Position numbers and translations under genes: made by a program
The notes under the pieces: generated by a model
What the model saw: the letters and a program-made list of their open reading frames with translations, nothing else
The model's database searches: none
Told to the model about the DNA's origin: nothing
Source: Rheinheimera sediminis
Lineage (GTDB): Bacteria > Pseudomonadota > Gammaproteobacteria > Enterobacterales > Alteromonadaceae
NCBI RefSeq assembly: GCF_004005375.1
Contig: NZ_RZUF01000009.1
Location: 103,361-167,360 of the forward strand
Reading direction: 5' to 3'
DNA length: 64,000 bases
Shown: positions 48,288-55,920 of the stretch, piece after piece
Position numbering within the stretch: the first letter of the stretch is position 1
Layout of the letters: every line of letters starts with the position of its first letter

Positions 48288-49016
48288 ATGTCAAAAATGA
48301 AAATCGCTGTTGCAGCCTTAGCTTTAGGTGCTCTGGTTTTATCAGGCTGTTCTGCTACTCATACGGCAATCAGCAAACGTAATCTTGAAGTTCAGACCAA
48401 GATGAGCGACACCATCTTTTTGGACCCGGTAGCAGATGACAAGCGTACCGTATTCATTCAGGTTCGAAACACTTCAGATAAACAAGGTTTATCCATTGAA
48501 CCTCAGATCATCGAAGCAGTGCAGGCCAAGGGTTACCGTGTAGTACGTGATCCTGAACAAGCTAACTTCTTGTTACAAGCTAATGTGTTACAGGCAGGCC
48601 AAACCGACCTGCGTGCTCAAAATGAAGCCTTTGGTGGCGGTTTTGGTGGTGCTTTGGTTGGTGGTGCTATAGGCAATCAGTTTGGCAGTGGCAGTGGCCG
48701 TGCTGGCGCTACTGTAGCAGGTGCTTTAATTGGTTTAGCCGCTGACGCTATGGTGAAAGATGTGCACTACAGCATAGTCACCGACCTGCAAATTTCTGAG
48801 CGGGCGAAAAAAGGTGTAGTGGTTTTGGAAGAAAACAAATCCAGCCTGAAACAAGGCAACAGTGGTTATAAAAATGTAACCTCGACAGAAGAAACCGAAT
48901 GGAAAAGATACCAAACCCGTATTATGTCTTCTGCTAATCAGGTCAATATGGAATATGCTGAAGCCGAACCAGAGTTAGTCAAAGGCTTGATGCGTTCAAT
49001 TTCCGGTATTCTTTAA
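48288..49016 (+). CDS. TraT-like outer-membrane lipoprotein
   Basis: 242 residues from ATG 48288 (GGAG six bases ahead); longer frames have no such site. Lipoprotein signal with lipobox LSGC (Cys near 21). Matches the TraT complement-resistance/surface-exclusion family: TKMSDTIFLDPV, VFIQVRNTSDKQGLSI, RVVRDPEQANFLLQANVL, the glycine-rich hydrophobic stretch FGGGFGGALVGGAIGNQFG. Chromosomal copies are common outside plasmids; no conjugation genes are near, so the role is probably envelope-related. Confidence 0.85.
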   Translation: MSKMKIAVAALALGALVLSGCSATHTAISKRNLEVQTKMSDTIFLDPVADDKRTVFIQVRNTSDKQGLSIEPQIIEAVQAKGYRVVRDPEQANFLLQANVLQAGQTDLRAQNEAFGGGFGGALVGGAIGNQFGSGSGRAGATVAGALIGLAADAMVKDVHYSIVTDLQISERAKKGVVVLEENKSSLKQGNSGYKNVTSTEETEWKRYQTRIMSSANQVNMEYAEAEPELVKGLMRSISGIL

Positions 49017-49157
49017 CCCGTTGTTTTTGCAGCCGCAGCGGCGTTGACCACCTGTTTTCGCCTTGCTGCAACTGCAATGTCTTTGGGGATGAACCCTGAA
49101 TTTTAATTGAAACTTTGATTTCTCAGTGGCTGCTGTTTTGTTGTCTTCGGCGGCCAC

Positions 49158-49458
49158 TTTTTATTCGCACCATCCATGGCGCTCCCCCTTCGGGCCATCG
49201 TCGCTTTGCTCCAATGTTAAAAATGGCTCCATGCCATTTTTTATTCGCACCATCCCTGGCGCTCCCCCTTCGGGCCATCGTCGCTTTGCTCCAATGTTAA
49301 AAATGGCTCCATGCCATTTTTTATTCGCACCATCCCTGGCGCTCCCCCTTCGGGCCATCGTCGCTTTGCTCCAATGTTAAAAATGGCTCCATGCCATTTT
49401 TTATTCGCACCATCCCTGGCGCTCACCCTTCTGGCCATCGTCGCTTTGCTCCAATGTT
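49158..49458. repeat. 80-bp tandem repeat, about 3.8 copies
   Basis: The unit recurs with exactly 80-bp spacing (CGCACCATCC at 49166, 49246, 49326, 49406). Each unit holds the stem AAAAATGGC/GCCATTTTT around TCCAT and a GC-rich part with CCCTTCGGGCCATCG. The last copy is slightly diverged and cut short. It fills most of the 602-base gap 49017-49618; no spacers, so not CRISPR. ORFs on either strand inside it are repeat artefacts. Confidence 0.93.
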
Positions 49459-49561
49459 TTTATAACCTCTTCTGATCCATCTTACTTCCTCTGGATTCTC
49501 ACCGATGTGACTGCAAGCCGCTGTATTTCATCGGCTATATGATTTCGCTGAAAGTTTTTGC

Positions 49562-49590
49562 TTGATCGCCCTGTCTTTGTTAGCTGTATA
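49562..49590 (+). promoter_or_regulatory. candidate promoter of catalase-like gene
   Basis: TTGATC (49562-49567), 17 bases, then TGTATA (49585-49590), about 28 bases before ATG 49619. Confidence 0.4.
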
Positions 49591-49618
49591 TATTGCAGTG
49601 ATTCAGAAAGGATGGTCC

Positions 49619-50590
49619 ATGAACAAAATAACTTTGTCTTTACTGCTGGCGTTAAGCCCAGCTTTGTACGCCGCTGAACAAGCTACTCCTAACCAGTTTA
49701 TTGACGTATTCGCTAAAATTTTTGGTGAACATAAAGGCGAACGTAAAGGCCATGCCAAGGGTTTTTGTGCTGTCGGTAGTTTTCAGGCTTTGCCTGATGC
49801 AAAAAACTTCAGTTCAGTGTCCTGGTTATCTGGTGAAGCTGTGCCTGTGACTGCGCGTTTTTCCATGGCAGGCGGCAACCCGAATGCGCCGGAAAATGCG
49901 CGCTCTCCTCGTGGTTTAGGTGTACAACTAAAAACTGCCAATGGTCAAATCCAGCATTTTGCTATGCTAAACACGCCGGTTTTTGGTGCCAAAGATCCGG
50001 AGAACTTTTTAGGCTTACTACAAACTCTAATTCCGGACCCCGCCACTGGCAAACCTGATCTAGCCAAAATTCAGGCCTTCCGCGCAGCTCATCCTGACAC
50101 CCAAGCTCAGGCTGAGTATTTAGCGAAAAACTCTCCGCCCTGGAGCTACGCCACTACGCCTTATTTTGGTATTCACACTTTCTTTATCAAAGACAATAAA
50201 GGGGTGGAGCAAAAAGTCCGTTGGCACTTTGTGCCCAAAGACGGCGTGAAGGGTTTAACTGACGCTGAGATCCAAGCACCACCAACAGATTTCCTGCAGA
50301 AGCGACTGGCAGAGCGGTTAACCAAAGGCCCAACGAACTGGATTATGCAGCTGGTGCTGGGTGAAGCAGAGGATACTGAAACCGATCCTTCGGTGCTGTG
50401 GCCCAAAGAGCGCAAAACTCTGGATCTAGGGCTTTTATCCATCACAGAACAAGGTGGAGAAGCCTGTACAGGCATTAACTTCGATCCAAATGTGCTGAGT
50501 GCTGGTGTGCGTGCAAGTAGTGACAGAGTGCTGCAAATGCGTTCTCCGGCTTATGCTATTTCATTTGGTAAAAGATTAACCAACCAGTAG
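49619..50590 (+). CDS. exported catalase-family peroxidase (SrpA-like)
   Basis: 323 residues from ATG 49619 (AAAGGATGG ahead; the frame upstream lacks support). Signal peptide 1-18 (ALYA). A minimal catalase fold: distal histidine in GHAKGFCAVGSF, ARFSMAGGNPNAPENARSPRG, and proximal haem Tyr in RSPAYAISFGKR. These short catalase-related proteins act as haem peroxidases more than as catalases. Second exported peroxide-active enzyme in the window besides the catalase at 9.5 kb. A hairpin follows. Confidence 0.87.
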   Translation: MNKITLSLLLALSPALYAAEQATPNQFIDVFAKIFGEHKGERKGHAKGFCAVGSFQALPDAKNFSSVSWLSGEAVPVTARFSMAGGNPNAPENARSPRGLGVQLKTANGQIQHFAMLNTPVFGAKDPENFLGLLQTLIPDPATGKPDLAKIQAFRAAHPDTQAQAEYLAKNSPPWSYATTPYFGIHTFFIKDNKGVEQKVRWHFVPKDGVKGLTDAEIQAPPTDFLQKRLAERLTKGPTNWIMQLVLGEAEDTETDPSVLWPKERKTLDLGLLSITEQGGEACTGINFDPNVLSAGVRASSDRVLQMRSPAYAISFGKRLTNQ

Positions 50591-50608
50591 GGGGTTGATC
50601 GCTAAATT

Positions 50609-50631
50609 GAATGCACCAGGCGGGTGCATTC
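50609..50631 (+). terminator. hairpin after catalase-like gene
   Basis: GAATGCACC and GGTGCATTC around a short GC loop, 18 bases after the stop; no T-run, so termination is only possible. Confidence 0.45.
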
Positions 50632-50700
50632 GTATGCAGTCTGGCCCTGTGGCCTGAATTTGACTAAGCTGGGTCAAACTCAAAAAACAGGGATCTTCGA

Positions 50701-52410
50701 ATGCTGAATAAATCATTGCTCGCGCTGGCGTTAGCCGTCGCTTTAACTGGTTGTGGCAAAGCGCCAGAACAAGCCAGTACTACTAGTGTTGCAACACCAA
50801 CAGCTGTTACTCAAAGTACAGCTGAAGCTATTAACGCCACAAAACCCTGGTGGCAGGACGCAGTGTTCTATCAAATTTGGCCTCGCAGTTTTTACGATAC
50901 CGATGGCGATGGTACAGGTGACTTTAAAGGCATAGAGGCTAAGCTGCCATACCTGCAGGATTTGGGCATTAACGCCATCTGGCTAACGCCTATGTTTGAA
51001 GCGCCTTCTTATCATGGTTACGACTTCACCGAATTTTATCAAGTAGAACAAGATTATGGTTCTATGCAGGATTTTGAGCAATTGGTGCAGGCCGCCAAAG
51101 CTAAAAATATCAATATTATCCTCGATTTAGTGATCAACCATATTTCTGACAAACATGACTGGTTCCAGCGTTCTGCCAAAGGCGAAGCACCTTATGCTGA
51201 CTATTTTGTTTGGCGTGATGAAATGCCAACTGATGGTTGGGGTCCGGCCTGGAGCGCTGAAGTAAAACCTGAAACCGTTTGGCACTACAACGAAGAACGC
51301 AAAGCCTGGTACTACGCTGCTTTTGGCGCATCGCAGCCTGATCTGAATTTAAAACACCCTGATGTGATTGCCGAAATGAAAAAGATGGCCAAATTCTGGC
51401 TGGACAAAGGGGTTGCTGGTTTCCGTTTAGATGCAGTGCGTTATGTGCAGGAAGATGGGCCACAGCAACGTGCTGATACCCAGGGCACGATCGACTATTG
51501 GGTCGACTTCACCCAATACGTCAAAAGTGTCAAGCCGGACGCTTATCTGGTGGCTGAAGCCTGGGTAGACTTACCTATAGCAGCCAAATACTGGGGCGAT
51601 GGCAAAGGTCTGGATGCTGGTTTTGATTTTGAATTCGGCTACAAAGTGCTTGAGCTGTTAAATGTCGGCAAACAAAATGCTGAGTTTGGCACTATGCAGC
51701 AAGCTGCTGGTCCGCAAGCTGACAATCTGCTGATGGCGAATTTGCAGCAACGTAAAACTACTTCGGCACCAATGGAGTTTTTCAGCCCTTTCCTGACTAA
51801 CCATGATCAGCCGCGTTTAAGCTGGCAAGTAGGGCAGGATTTTAATAAAGCCAAGCTGGCTGCGGCTTTGCTGTTTAGCTCACCGGGCACTACGTACATT
51901 TATTACGGCGAAGAAATTGCGTTAACTCAGGCATCTGACAAAGAGCATTTACACCGCCGCTCGCCAATGTTCTGGGACAACAGCGCTCAGGCTGGCTTTA
52001 GCTCAGCTGAAAAAGTTTGGGTGCAACGTGATGATTTATTCCCACCTCAGGCTGAAAGCAGCTGGTGGACACCTTTCCTGACTGCTCAGCAACAAGGCCC
52101 AAATAATGTGGCTGCACAGCAGGCGGATGAAAAGTCTGTCTGGTCTTTGTATCAATTCCTGATCAAACAAAAAGCCGAACGTGCTGAGTTTGGTATAGCT
52201 GGGGATTACAAAGCGGAGTTCTTAGCGGATGGTAAGTTGCTGAAAATTGTTCGCTCTATGGGCGATAAACAAAGCCTGATGCTGCTGAACTTATCCACTG
52301 ACACTATGGCTGTCCCCGCCGATTTAGTGCCTGCAGGCTTCACAGCGACCTGGCAGGAAGATGAAACACCAGAGTTAAACGCACACCAACTGCAAATCTG
52401 GCAAAACTAA
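50701..52410 (+). CDS. GH13 alpha-glucosidase lipoprotein
   Basis: 569 residues, lipoprotein signal (lipobox LTGC, Cys near 18). Glycoside hydrolase family 13: WWQDAVFYQIWPRSF, LDLVINHISD, nucleophile Asp in GFRLDAVRYV, acid Glu in LVAEAWV, FLTNHDQPR with the third catalytic Asp, and a C-terminal beta domain. Closest to oligo-1,6-glucosidase/alpha-glucosidases that cleave short malto-oligosaccharides from the non-reducing end. Membrane-anchored in the envelope. No transporter or regulator of a maltose system is adjacent. Confidence 0.9.
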   Translation: MLNKSLLALALAVALTGCGKAPEQASTTSVATPTAVTQSTAEAINATKPWWQDAVFYQIWPRSFYDTDGDGTGDFKGIEAKLPYLQDLGINAIWLTPMFEAPSYHGYDFTEFYQVEQDYGSMQDFEQLVQAAKAKNINIILDLVINHISDKHDWFQRSAKGEAPYADYFVWRDEMPTDGWGPAWSAEVKPETVWHYNEERKAWYYAAFGASQPDLNLKHPDVIAEMKKMAKFWLDKGVAGFRLDAVRYVQEDGPQQRADTQGTIDYWVDFTQYVKSVKPDAYLVAEAWVDLPIAAKYWGDGKGLDAGFDFEFGYKVLELLNVGKQNAEFGTMQQAAGPQADNLLMANLQQRKTTSAPMEFFSPFLTNHDQPRLSWQVGQDFNKAKLAAALLFSSPGTTYIYYGEEIALTQASDKEHLHRRSPMFWDNSAQAGFSSAEKVWVQRDDLFPPQAESSWWTPFLTAQQQGPNNVAAQQADEKSVWSLYQFLIKQKAERAEFGIAGDYKAEFLADGKLLKIVRSMGDKQSLMLLNLSTDTMAVPADLVPAGFTATWQEDETPELNAHQLQIWQN

Positions 52411-52419
52411 CAAAAATGG

Positions 52420-52460
52420 GGTCAAACACATAAGTTACGCCTAACTTATGTGTTCTGACC
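52420..52460. repeat. REP-like palindrome overlapping the end of the histidine kinase gene
   Basis: GGTCAAACACATAAGTTA and TAACTTATGTGTTCTGACC are near-perfect complementary arms. It ends the GH13 transcript and holds the stop codon (52441-52443) and last codons of the convergent kinase gene. Confidence 0.75.
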
Positions 52461-54165
52461 ACATTTTCAGGTCGACATAAAAACTGCTGCCCTGACCCAA
52501 GGTACTTTCAAAGGCCAAGCTGCCGCCGTGCTGTTCAATAATAGATTTACTGATACTCAAGCCTAAACCCGTACCACCAAAGTTACGCACGTCTGAAGTG
52601 TCGGATTGACTAAAAGGCCGGAAGATAGAAGCCTTAAATTCTTCTTCTATACCAGGGCCCTGATCGATAATGGCAATACGGATTTGCTCATTCTGTTGGC
52701 TCACCTGAATGTTGACCAGCGAATCTGCAAAAGAAAACTTTGCGGCGTTAGATAGCAAATTGGCCAGCACTTGCATCAATCTGTTGCTGTCAGCCCATAC
52801 CCATAGATCGTCAGATACCGCGCCCAGCTCCAGCCTCACTTTGTGTTGTTCGGCATAACCGGCCATCTGCTCTACAGCACAGTGTAATAACGGCTGTAAC
52901 TGTACTTTGGCGAAATTAAACGTCATCTGGCCTGCTTCAATTTTTTGCATATCCAAAATGTCATTAATCAGCCGGATCAGCCGTTGGCTGTTTTGTTCCG
53001 CCAGTTCCAGCATGGCGCGAATTTTTGGATCGGGCTCACCCAGCGCGTTGCCTAAAATTAAGCCTAAAGCGCCGTGGATAGAGGTTAAAGGAGTTCGAAG
53101 TTCATGGCTGACGGTAGAGACAAAACGGTTCTTCAGTAAATCCAGTTGTTTACGGGCGCTGATATCTTCATATACTGAGATTCCAAAGGTCAGCTCGCCA
53201 TGTTCATTGTAACCGGGCCGGCCCCAGGCTTGGATGTGGCGGCGCATCCCGTTTTTCTCAACTTCTATATCCTCTGTCTGGCTAATCTCACCCACCAAAG
53301 CTTTAGCTGCCGGCATCTGATCTGGCGGATAAATTTTGTTGGTGCCTGCCATAAAAGCCACAGGCAGCTCAGGTTGGGAGCCTAATAATTCTTTGGCTGC
53401 TTTATTATGGTAATAAGGCTGCTGATCTTTCCCCACTACCACTATGCCCATAGGCAAATCATCTATCCACTGCCGAAACTGATGCTGAGTAGTGGCCTGT
53501 AATGATTGCGTATAGCTGACGAAGGTGCGAATCACGACAAAAAATACAATACAGTTCACTATGATGTAAGCGGCCCATGAGGCGGGTTCGGCCACATAAC
53601 GTGTGATACTGACCGGAATAGCCAAATAACCTGACATAAAACCAAAAGCTGTACCCAGCAAGCTGAACAGAGTAGCAGTAGCCAATATCAGGGCTACTCT
53701 GGTTTCAAACAATACATAAGCGACTAGGCAGCTTAATACCAGCCACCACATACCGGGCGAAGCAAAACCAAAAGTTAAAGCACCAGGTAATCCAACGGCC
53801 CAAAACACCAGAATCAACAAGCCACCTTTTAACTGCAGCGGCATTTTGTGGCACAGCCAGGCCCCTGTTATCAACAAAACACCCACAGCCAGATGAACAG
53901 TGTAAACAGTCAACCAGCCGGTATTTAAGGAGCGCCACATAGAAAGAGGTACAGCAACAATAGCGATGAGCGCAAAGCTGCGCCATAGAGAGTTACTAAA
54001 CTGGTGGCGAATTTCACTCAGTTTTTGCTGTAGCTCTGTTGTCGAATTGCTTTGGGGCTGGCTCAAAAATCCATGTCTCTGCAGTTGGAAGGCCTTCACT
54101 CTAACCAGCAGTGTAACAAGGTGCAATCTATCCTTTGGATTGACAGCAAAATAAAACTCCAGCAA
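52441..54165 (-). CDS. membrane PAS-domain sensor histidine kinase
   Basis: Up to 574 residues (TTG 54165; a later start such as TTG around 54060 is possible because no clear ribosome site is seen). Six or seven transmembrane helices (about 60-215), PAS domain (about 225-340), HisKA with FVSTVSHELRTPLTS, HATPase with NLLSNAAKFSFAD, DQGPGIEE and GGTGLGLSISKSIIEQHGG. No receiver or Hpt. Its last residues SEHIS and stop come from a REP-like palindrome. No response regulator is adjacent. Confidence 0.86.
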   Translation of the reverse strand: MLEFYFAVNPKDRLHLVTLLVRVKAFQLQRHGFLSQPQSNSTTELQQKLSEIRHQFSNSLWRSFALIAIVAVPLSMWRSLNTGWLTVYTVHLAVGVLLITGAWLCHKMPLQLKGGLLILVFWAVGLPGALTFGFASPGMWWLVLSCLVAYVLFETRVALILATATLFSLLGTAFGFMSGYLAIPVSITRYVAEPASWAAYIIVNCIVFFVVIRTFVSYTQSLQATTQHQFRQWIDDLPMGIVVVGKDQQPYYHNKAAKELLGSQPELPVAFMAGTNKIYPPDQMPAAKALVGEISQTEDIEVEKNGMRRHIQAWGRPGYNEHGELTFGISVYEDISARKQLDLLKNRFVSTVSHELRTPLTSIHGALGLILGNALGEPDPKIRAMLELAEQNSQRLIRLINDILDMQKIEAGQMTFNFAKVQLQPLLHCAVEQMAGYAEQHKVRLELGAVSDDLWVWADSNRLMQVLANLLSNAAKFSFADSLVNIQVSQQNEQIRIAIIDQGPGIEEEFKASIFRPFSQSDTSDVRNFGGTGLGLSISKSIIEQHGGSLAFESTLGQGSSFYVDLKMWSEHIS

Positions 54166-54449
54166 GCGCTTCTTGCCCCTTTATCAGGAATTTTTCTGAC
54201 TAAAGCTGCTGAAAATCGCACTGCAGAAGGCTTAACCTCAAGCCATGCCGTATCTTAGTATCCCAGGCAAAGCTCTGGTCAGCTTGTCTGATTTCGAGCA
54301 AGCTAGCGTCGAAGTTGTTAAAAGTTTCGATGCATTGGTTGCAAGTACTACTGAATTCGGGCTACAACTACAGAGTGGCTAAGTTCGAAAAAAAGCCGTT
54401 CACCTGTTGGTCAGGCGTAGTTCTGACCCACCATCATGAAGGAGCTTCA

Positions 54450-54998
54450 ATGCGTTATGTCTGCATCAGTCTGTTGTTGTGGTTCAGCGCTGTTACTTTT
54501 GCTGTTATGCCACTGTCTGATCAATTTATTGTCGATGGAGTGCCGCATGATGTGGATAGCAGTCCACTGGAAAAACTCTACCCTCCCGAACAAATTCGGC
54601 TAAAGCTGACTACCCAGCCAGGTTGTGCAGCAGATCAACAAGGTTATCAGGGCGTATGGGAGTTAAAAGACCAGCAATTGTTTTTAAATACCTTGCGACA
54701 ACGGGATTGCAACAGTGCTGCAGCTTCCCATATCAACCCGCAGCTGTTGTTCAGTGAAAAGCAGTACCCGCTGAAAGCCAACTGGTTTAATGGTGCCATT
54801 AAAGTGCCGTTAACCGACAAAGATTATAAACACTGCCTGACCGACCAAGGCTCAGACGAAACCATAGGTTATGCCTATCTGGCTATGGTGTATGAGTTTA
54901 TTGCTGGTGAGCTGGTGAAACAGTCGGAGCAGATTGTCACTGAAAATTGGCAAAGACCCCGTAGCAACTGCGCAAAAGTGCCTACAGCGCGGGTTTAA
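54450..54998 (+). CDS. exported protein, unknown function
   Basis: 182 residues from ATG 54450 (GGAG ahead). Signal peptide MRYVCISLLLWFSAVTFAVM. The mature part has four spaced cysteines (QPGCAADQQ, RQRDCNSAA, YKHCLTDQG, RSNCAKV) that could form two disulfides, and YPPEQIRLKLTTQ / WFNGAIKVPL blocks. No family recognised. The 284 bases before it (54166-54449) have no other credible gene. Confidence 0.65.
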   Translation: MRYVCISLLLWFSAVTFAVMPLSDQFIVDGVPHDVDSSPLEKLYPPEQIRLKLTTQPGCAADQQGYQGVWELKDQQLFLNTLRQRDCNSAAASHINPQLLFSEKQYPLKANWFNGAIKVPLTDKDYKHCLTDQGSDETIGYAYLAMVYEFIAGELVKQSEQIVTENWQRPRSNCAKVPTARV

Positions 54999-55011
54999 TT
55001 CCACAAAAATC

Positions 55012-55037
55012 GTAGGGGCGGGGTTTATCCCCGCCCG
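55012..55037 (+). repeat. REP-like element, GTAGGGGC family (copy 2)
   Basis: GTAGGGGCGGGGTTTATC followed by CCCGCCCG: self-complementary G- and C-rich halves, matching 55813-55840 closely and 11241-11266 on the other strand. Confidence 0.8.
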
Positions 55038-55058
55038 TCTGAAAATCCAATCCGATGT

Positions 55059-55352
55059 TTAGAGCTCTAAGTCCCAAATAATTGGCATATTGTCGTTTAC
55101 AGCTGGAATTTCGCCTGAGTTCTGTTTTTGCTGCGCCGCCTTTTCCGCAGCCAGTTGCGCCAGCTTGGCATCGCGCCTTGCTCTGCGTTGTTCCAGTAGT
55201 TTTAGAATATGGGAACGTTCAGCCACAGGCTTATTGTGCCAATTAAAGCGTTCATCACGCGAGCGCAAACAGCCGAGGCAATAGCCTCTGCTGTTATTTT
55301 CGCAAACCCCAATGCAAGGATTGGGTAAGTCAAACAGCTCTAATTGATCCAT
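55059..55352 (-). CDS. DUF1289 family protein
   Basis: 97 residues from ATG 55352 (TTG 55361 in frame). Four-cysteine motif NPCIGVCENNSRGYCLGCLR, then RFNWHNKP, defines DUF1289, thought to bind metal or an Fe-S cluster. The C-terminal half is a basic/Gln-rich helix (RRARRDAKLAQLAAEKAAQQ). Soluble. Function unknown. Divergent from the ilv operon. Confidence 0.85.
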   Translation of the reverse strand: MDQLELFDLPNPCIGVCENNSRGYCLGCLRSRDERFNWHNKPVAERSHILKLLEQRRARRDAKLAQLAAEKAAQQKQNSGEIPAVNDNMPIIWDLEL

Positions 55353-55457
55353 CGCGCTCAATCAACAACACTCTGAATTAAGATTCTGGCTTATTCTGCC
55401 TAAAAATGCAGCTTTTGTAATTTTTTTACAAAAATTGGCGAAAAGCAAAAATAGTTG

Positions 55458-55490
55458 TTGACTAAAGATGTGTAGACGGCTATTTCTATA
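55458..55490 (+). promoter_or_regulatory. candidate ilv promoter with MetJ-like octamers
   Basis: TTGACT (55458-55463) is followed by AGATGTGT (55466-55473) and AGACGGCT (55474-55481), with six and seven of eight matches to the MetJ box. A TATTTC hexamer begins at 55481, at 17-base spacing. TAGACGGCTA is the same ten bases found before cysJ (16093-16102). Transcription from here would leave a leader of about 75 bases before ilvL. Confidence 0.45.
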
Positions 55491-55568
55491 GGCATAAATT
55501 TTCGGCACCTAACGTAAAAACACCGCCGAAGTAAAAAATATACTTAACCAAAGAGTTAAAATTAAAAA

Positions 55569-55655
55569 ATGCGTTTAGCTTATATTCTGAACATTATTGT
55601 GGTCCTCGTAATCGTGGTGATTAGTCACTGCGGGGGCTCGCGTTTGGAATTTTAA
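55569..55655 (+). CDS. ilvL: ilv operon leader peptide
   Basis: 28 codons beginning MRLAYILNIIVVLVIVVISH and ending with TAA 55653-55655. Ten of residues 6-18 are Ile, Val or Leu, the amino acids made by the operon. Ribosome stalling in this run when Ile/Val/Leu-tRNA is short would shift the downstream RNA fold. Position just before an attenuator and ilvG confirms it. Encodes no stable protein. Confidence 0.92.
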   Translation: MRLAYILNIIVVLVIVVISHCGGSRLEF

Positions 55656-55706
55656 GCAGCAAAAAATTCTCAACAAAACCCCCGCACCGAAAGGTCCGGG
55701 GGTTTT
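55629..55706 (+). terminator. ilv attenuator: antiterminator and terminator
   Basis: Terminator arms AAAACCCCCG (55675-55684) and CGGGGGTTTT (55697-55706). Segment TGCGGGGG (55629-55636), inside the leader peptide codons, is exactly complementary to CCCCCGCA (55679-55686), so it can pair instead and prevent the terminator. A ribosome stalled on the Ile/Val run leaves 55629-55636 free (read-through); one that reaches the stop covers it (termination). Confidence 0.9.
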
Positions 55707-55812
55707 GTGTTTTAAGGTCCCCGGAAATTTCGAAACAGGTTTTGTTGTACTGACAACAACACGATAAATGCCCAAAGCAACTGACATTGCAGGGCCAATG
55801 AAAACAAAAACC

Positions 55813-55840
55813 GTAGGGGCGGGGCTTGTCCCCGCCCGTC
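55813..55840 (+). repeat. REP-like element, GTAGGGGC family (copy 3)
   Basis: GTAGGGGCGGGGCTTGTC followed by CCCGCCCGTC; it lies between the ilv attenuator and ilvG in the untranslated leader. Confidence 0.8.
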
Positions 55841-55920
55841 CAGCAGGTGAGCTGGAGCTGGATAGTTTTCATCAGTCAAAGCAATGTCGGTTACCTAGGG
55901 CGCAATGAAATAAGGACGGG

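Noticed and set aside
49161..49438. Small ORFs in the 80-bp repeats on both strands
   Set aside because: They are repeats of the same translated unit with no start signals; artefacts of tandem DNA.
49158..49458. CRISPR-like array
   Set aside because: The 80-bp units are directly abutting with no unique spacers, and no cas genes are present.
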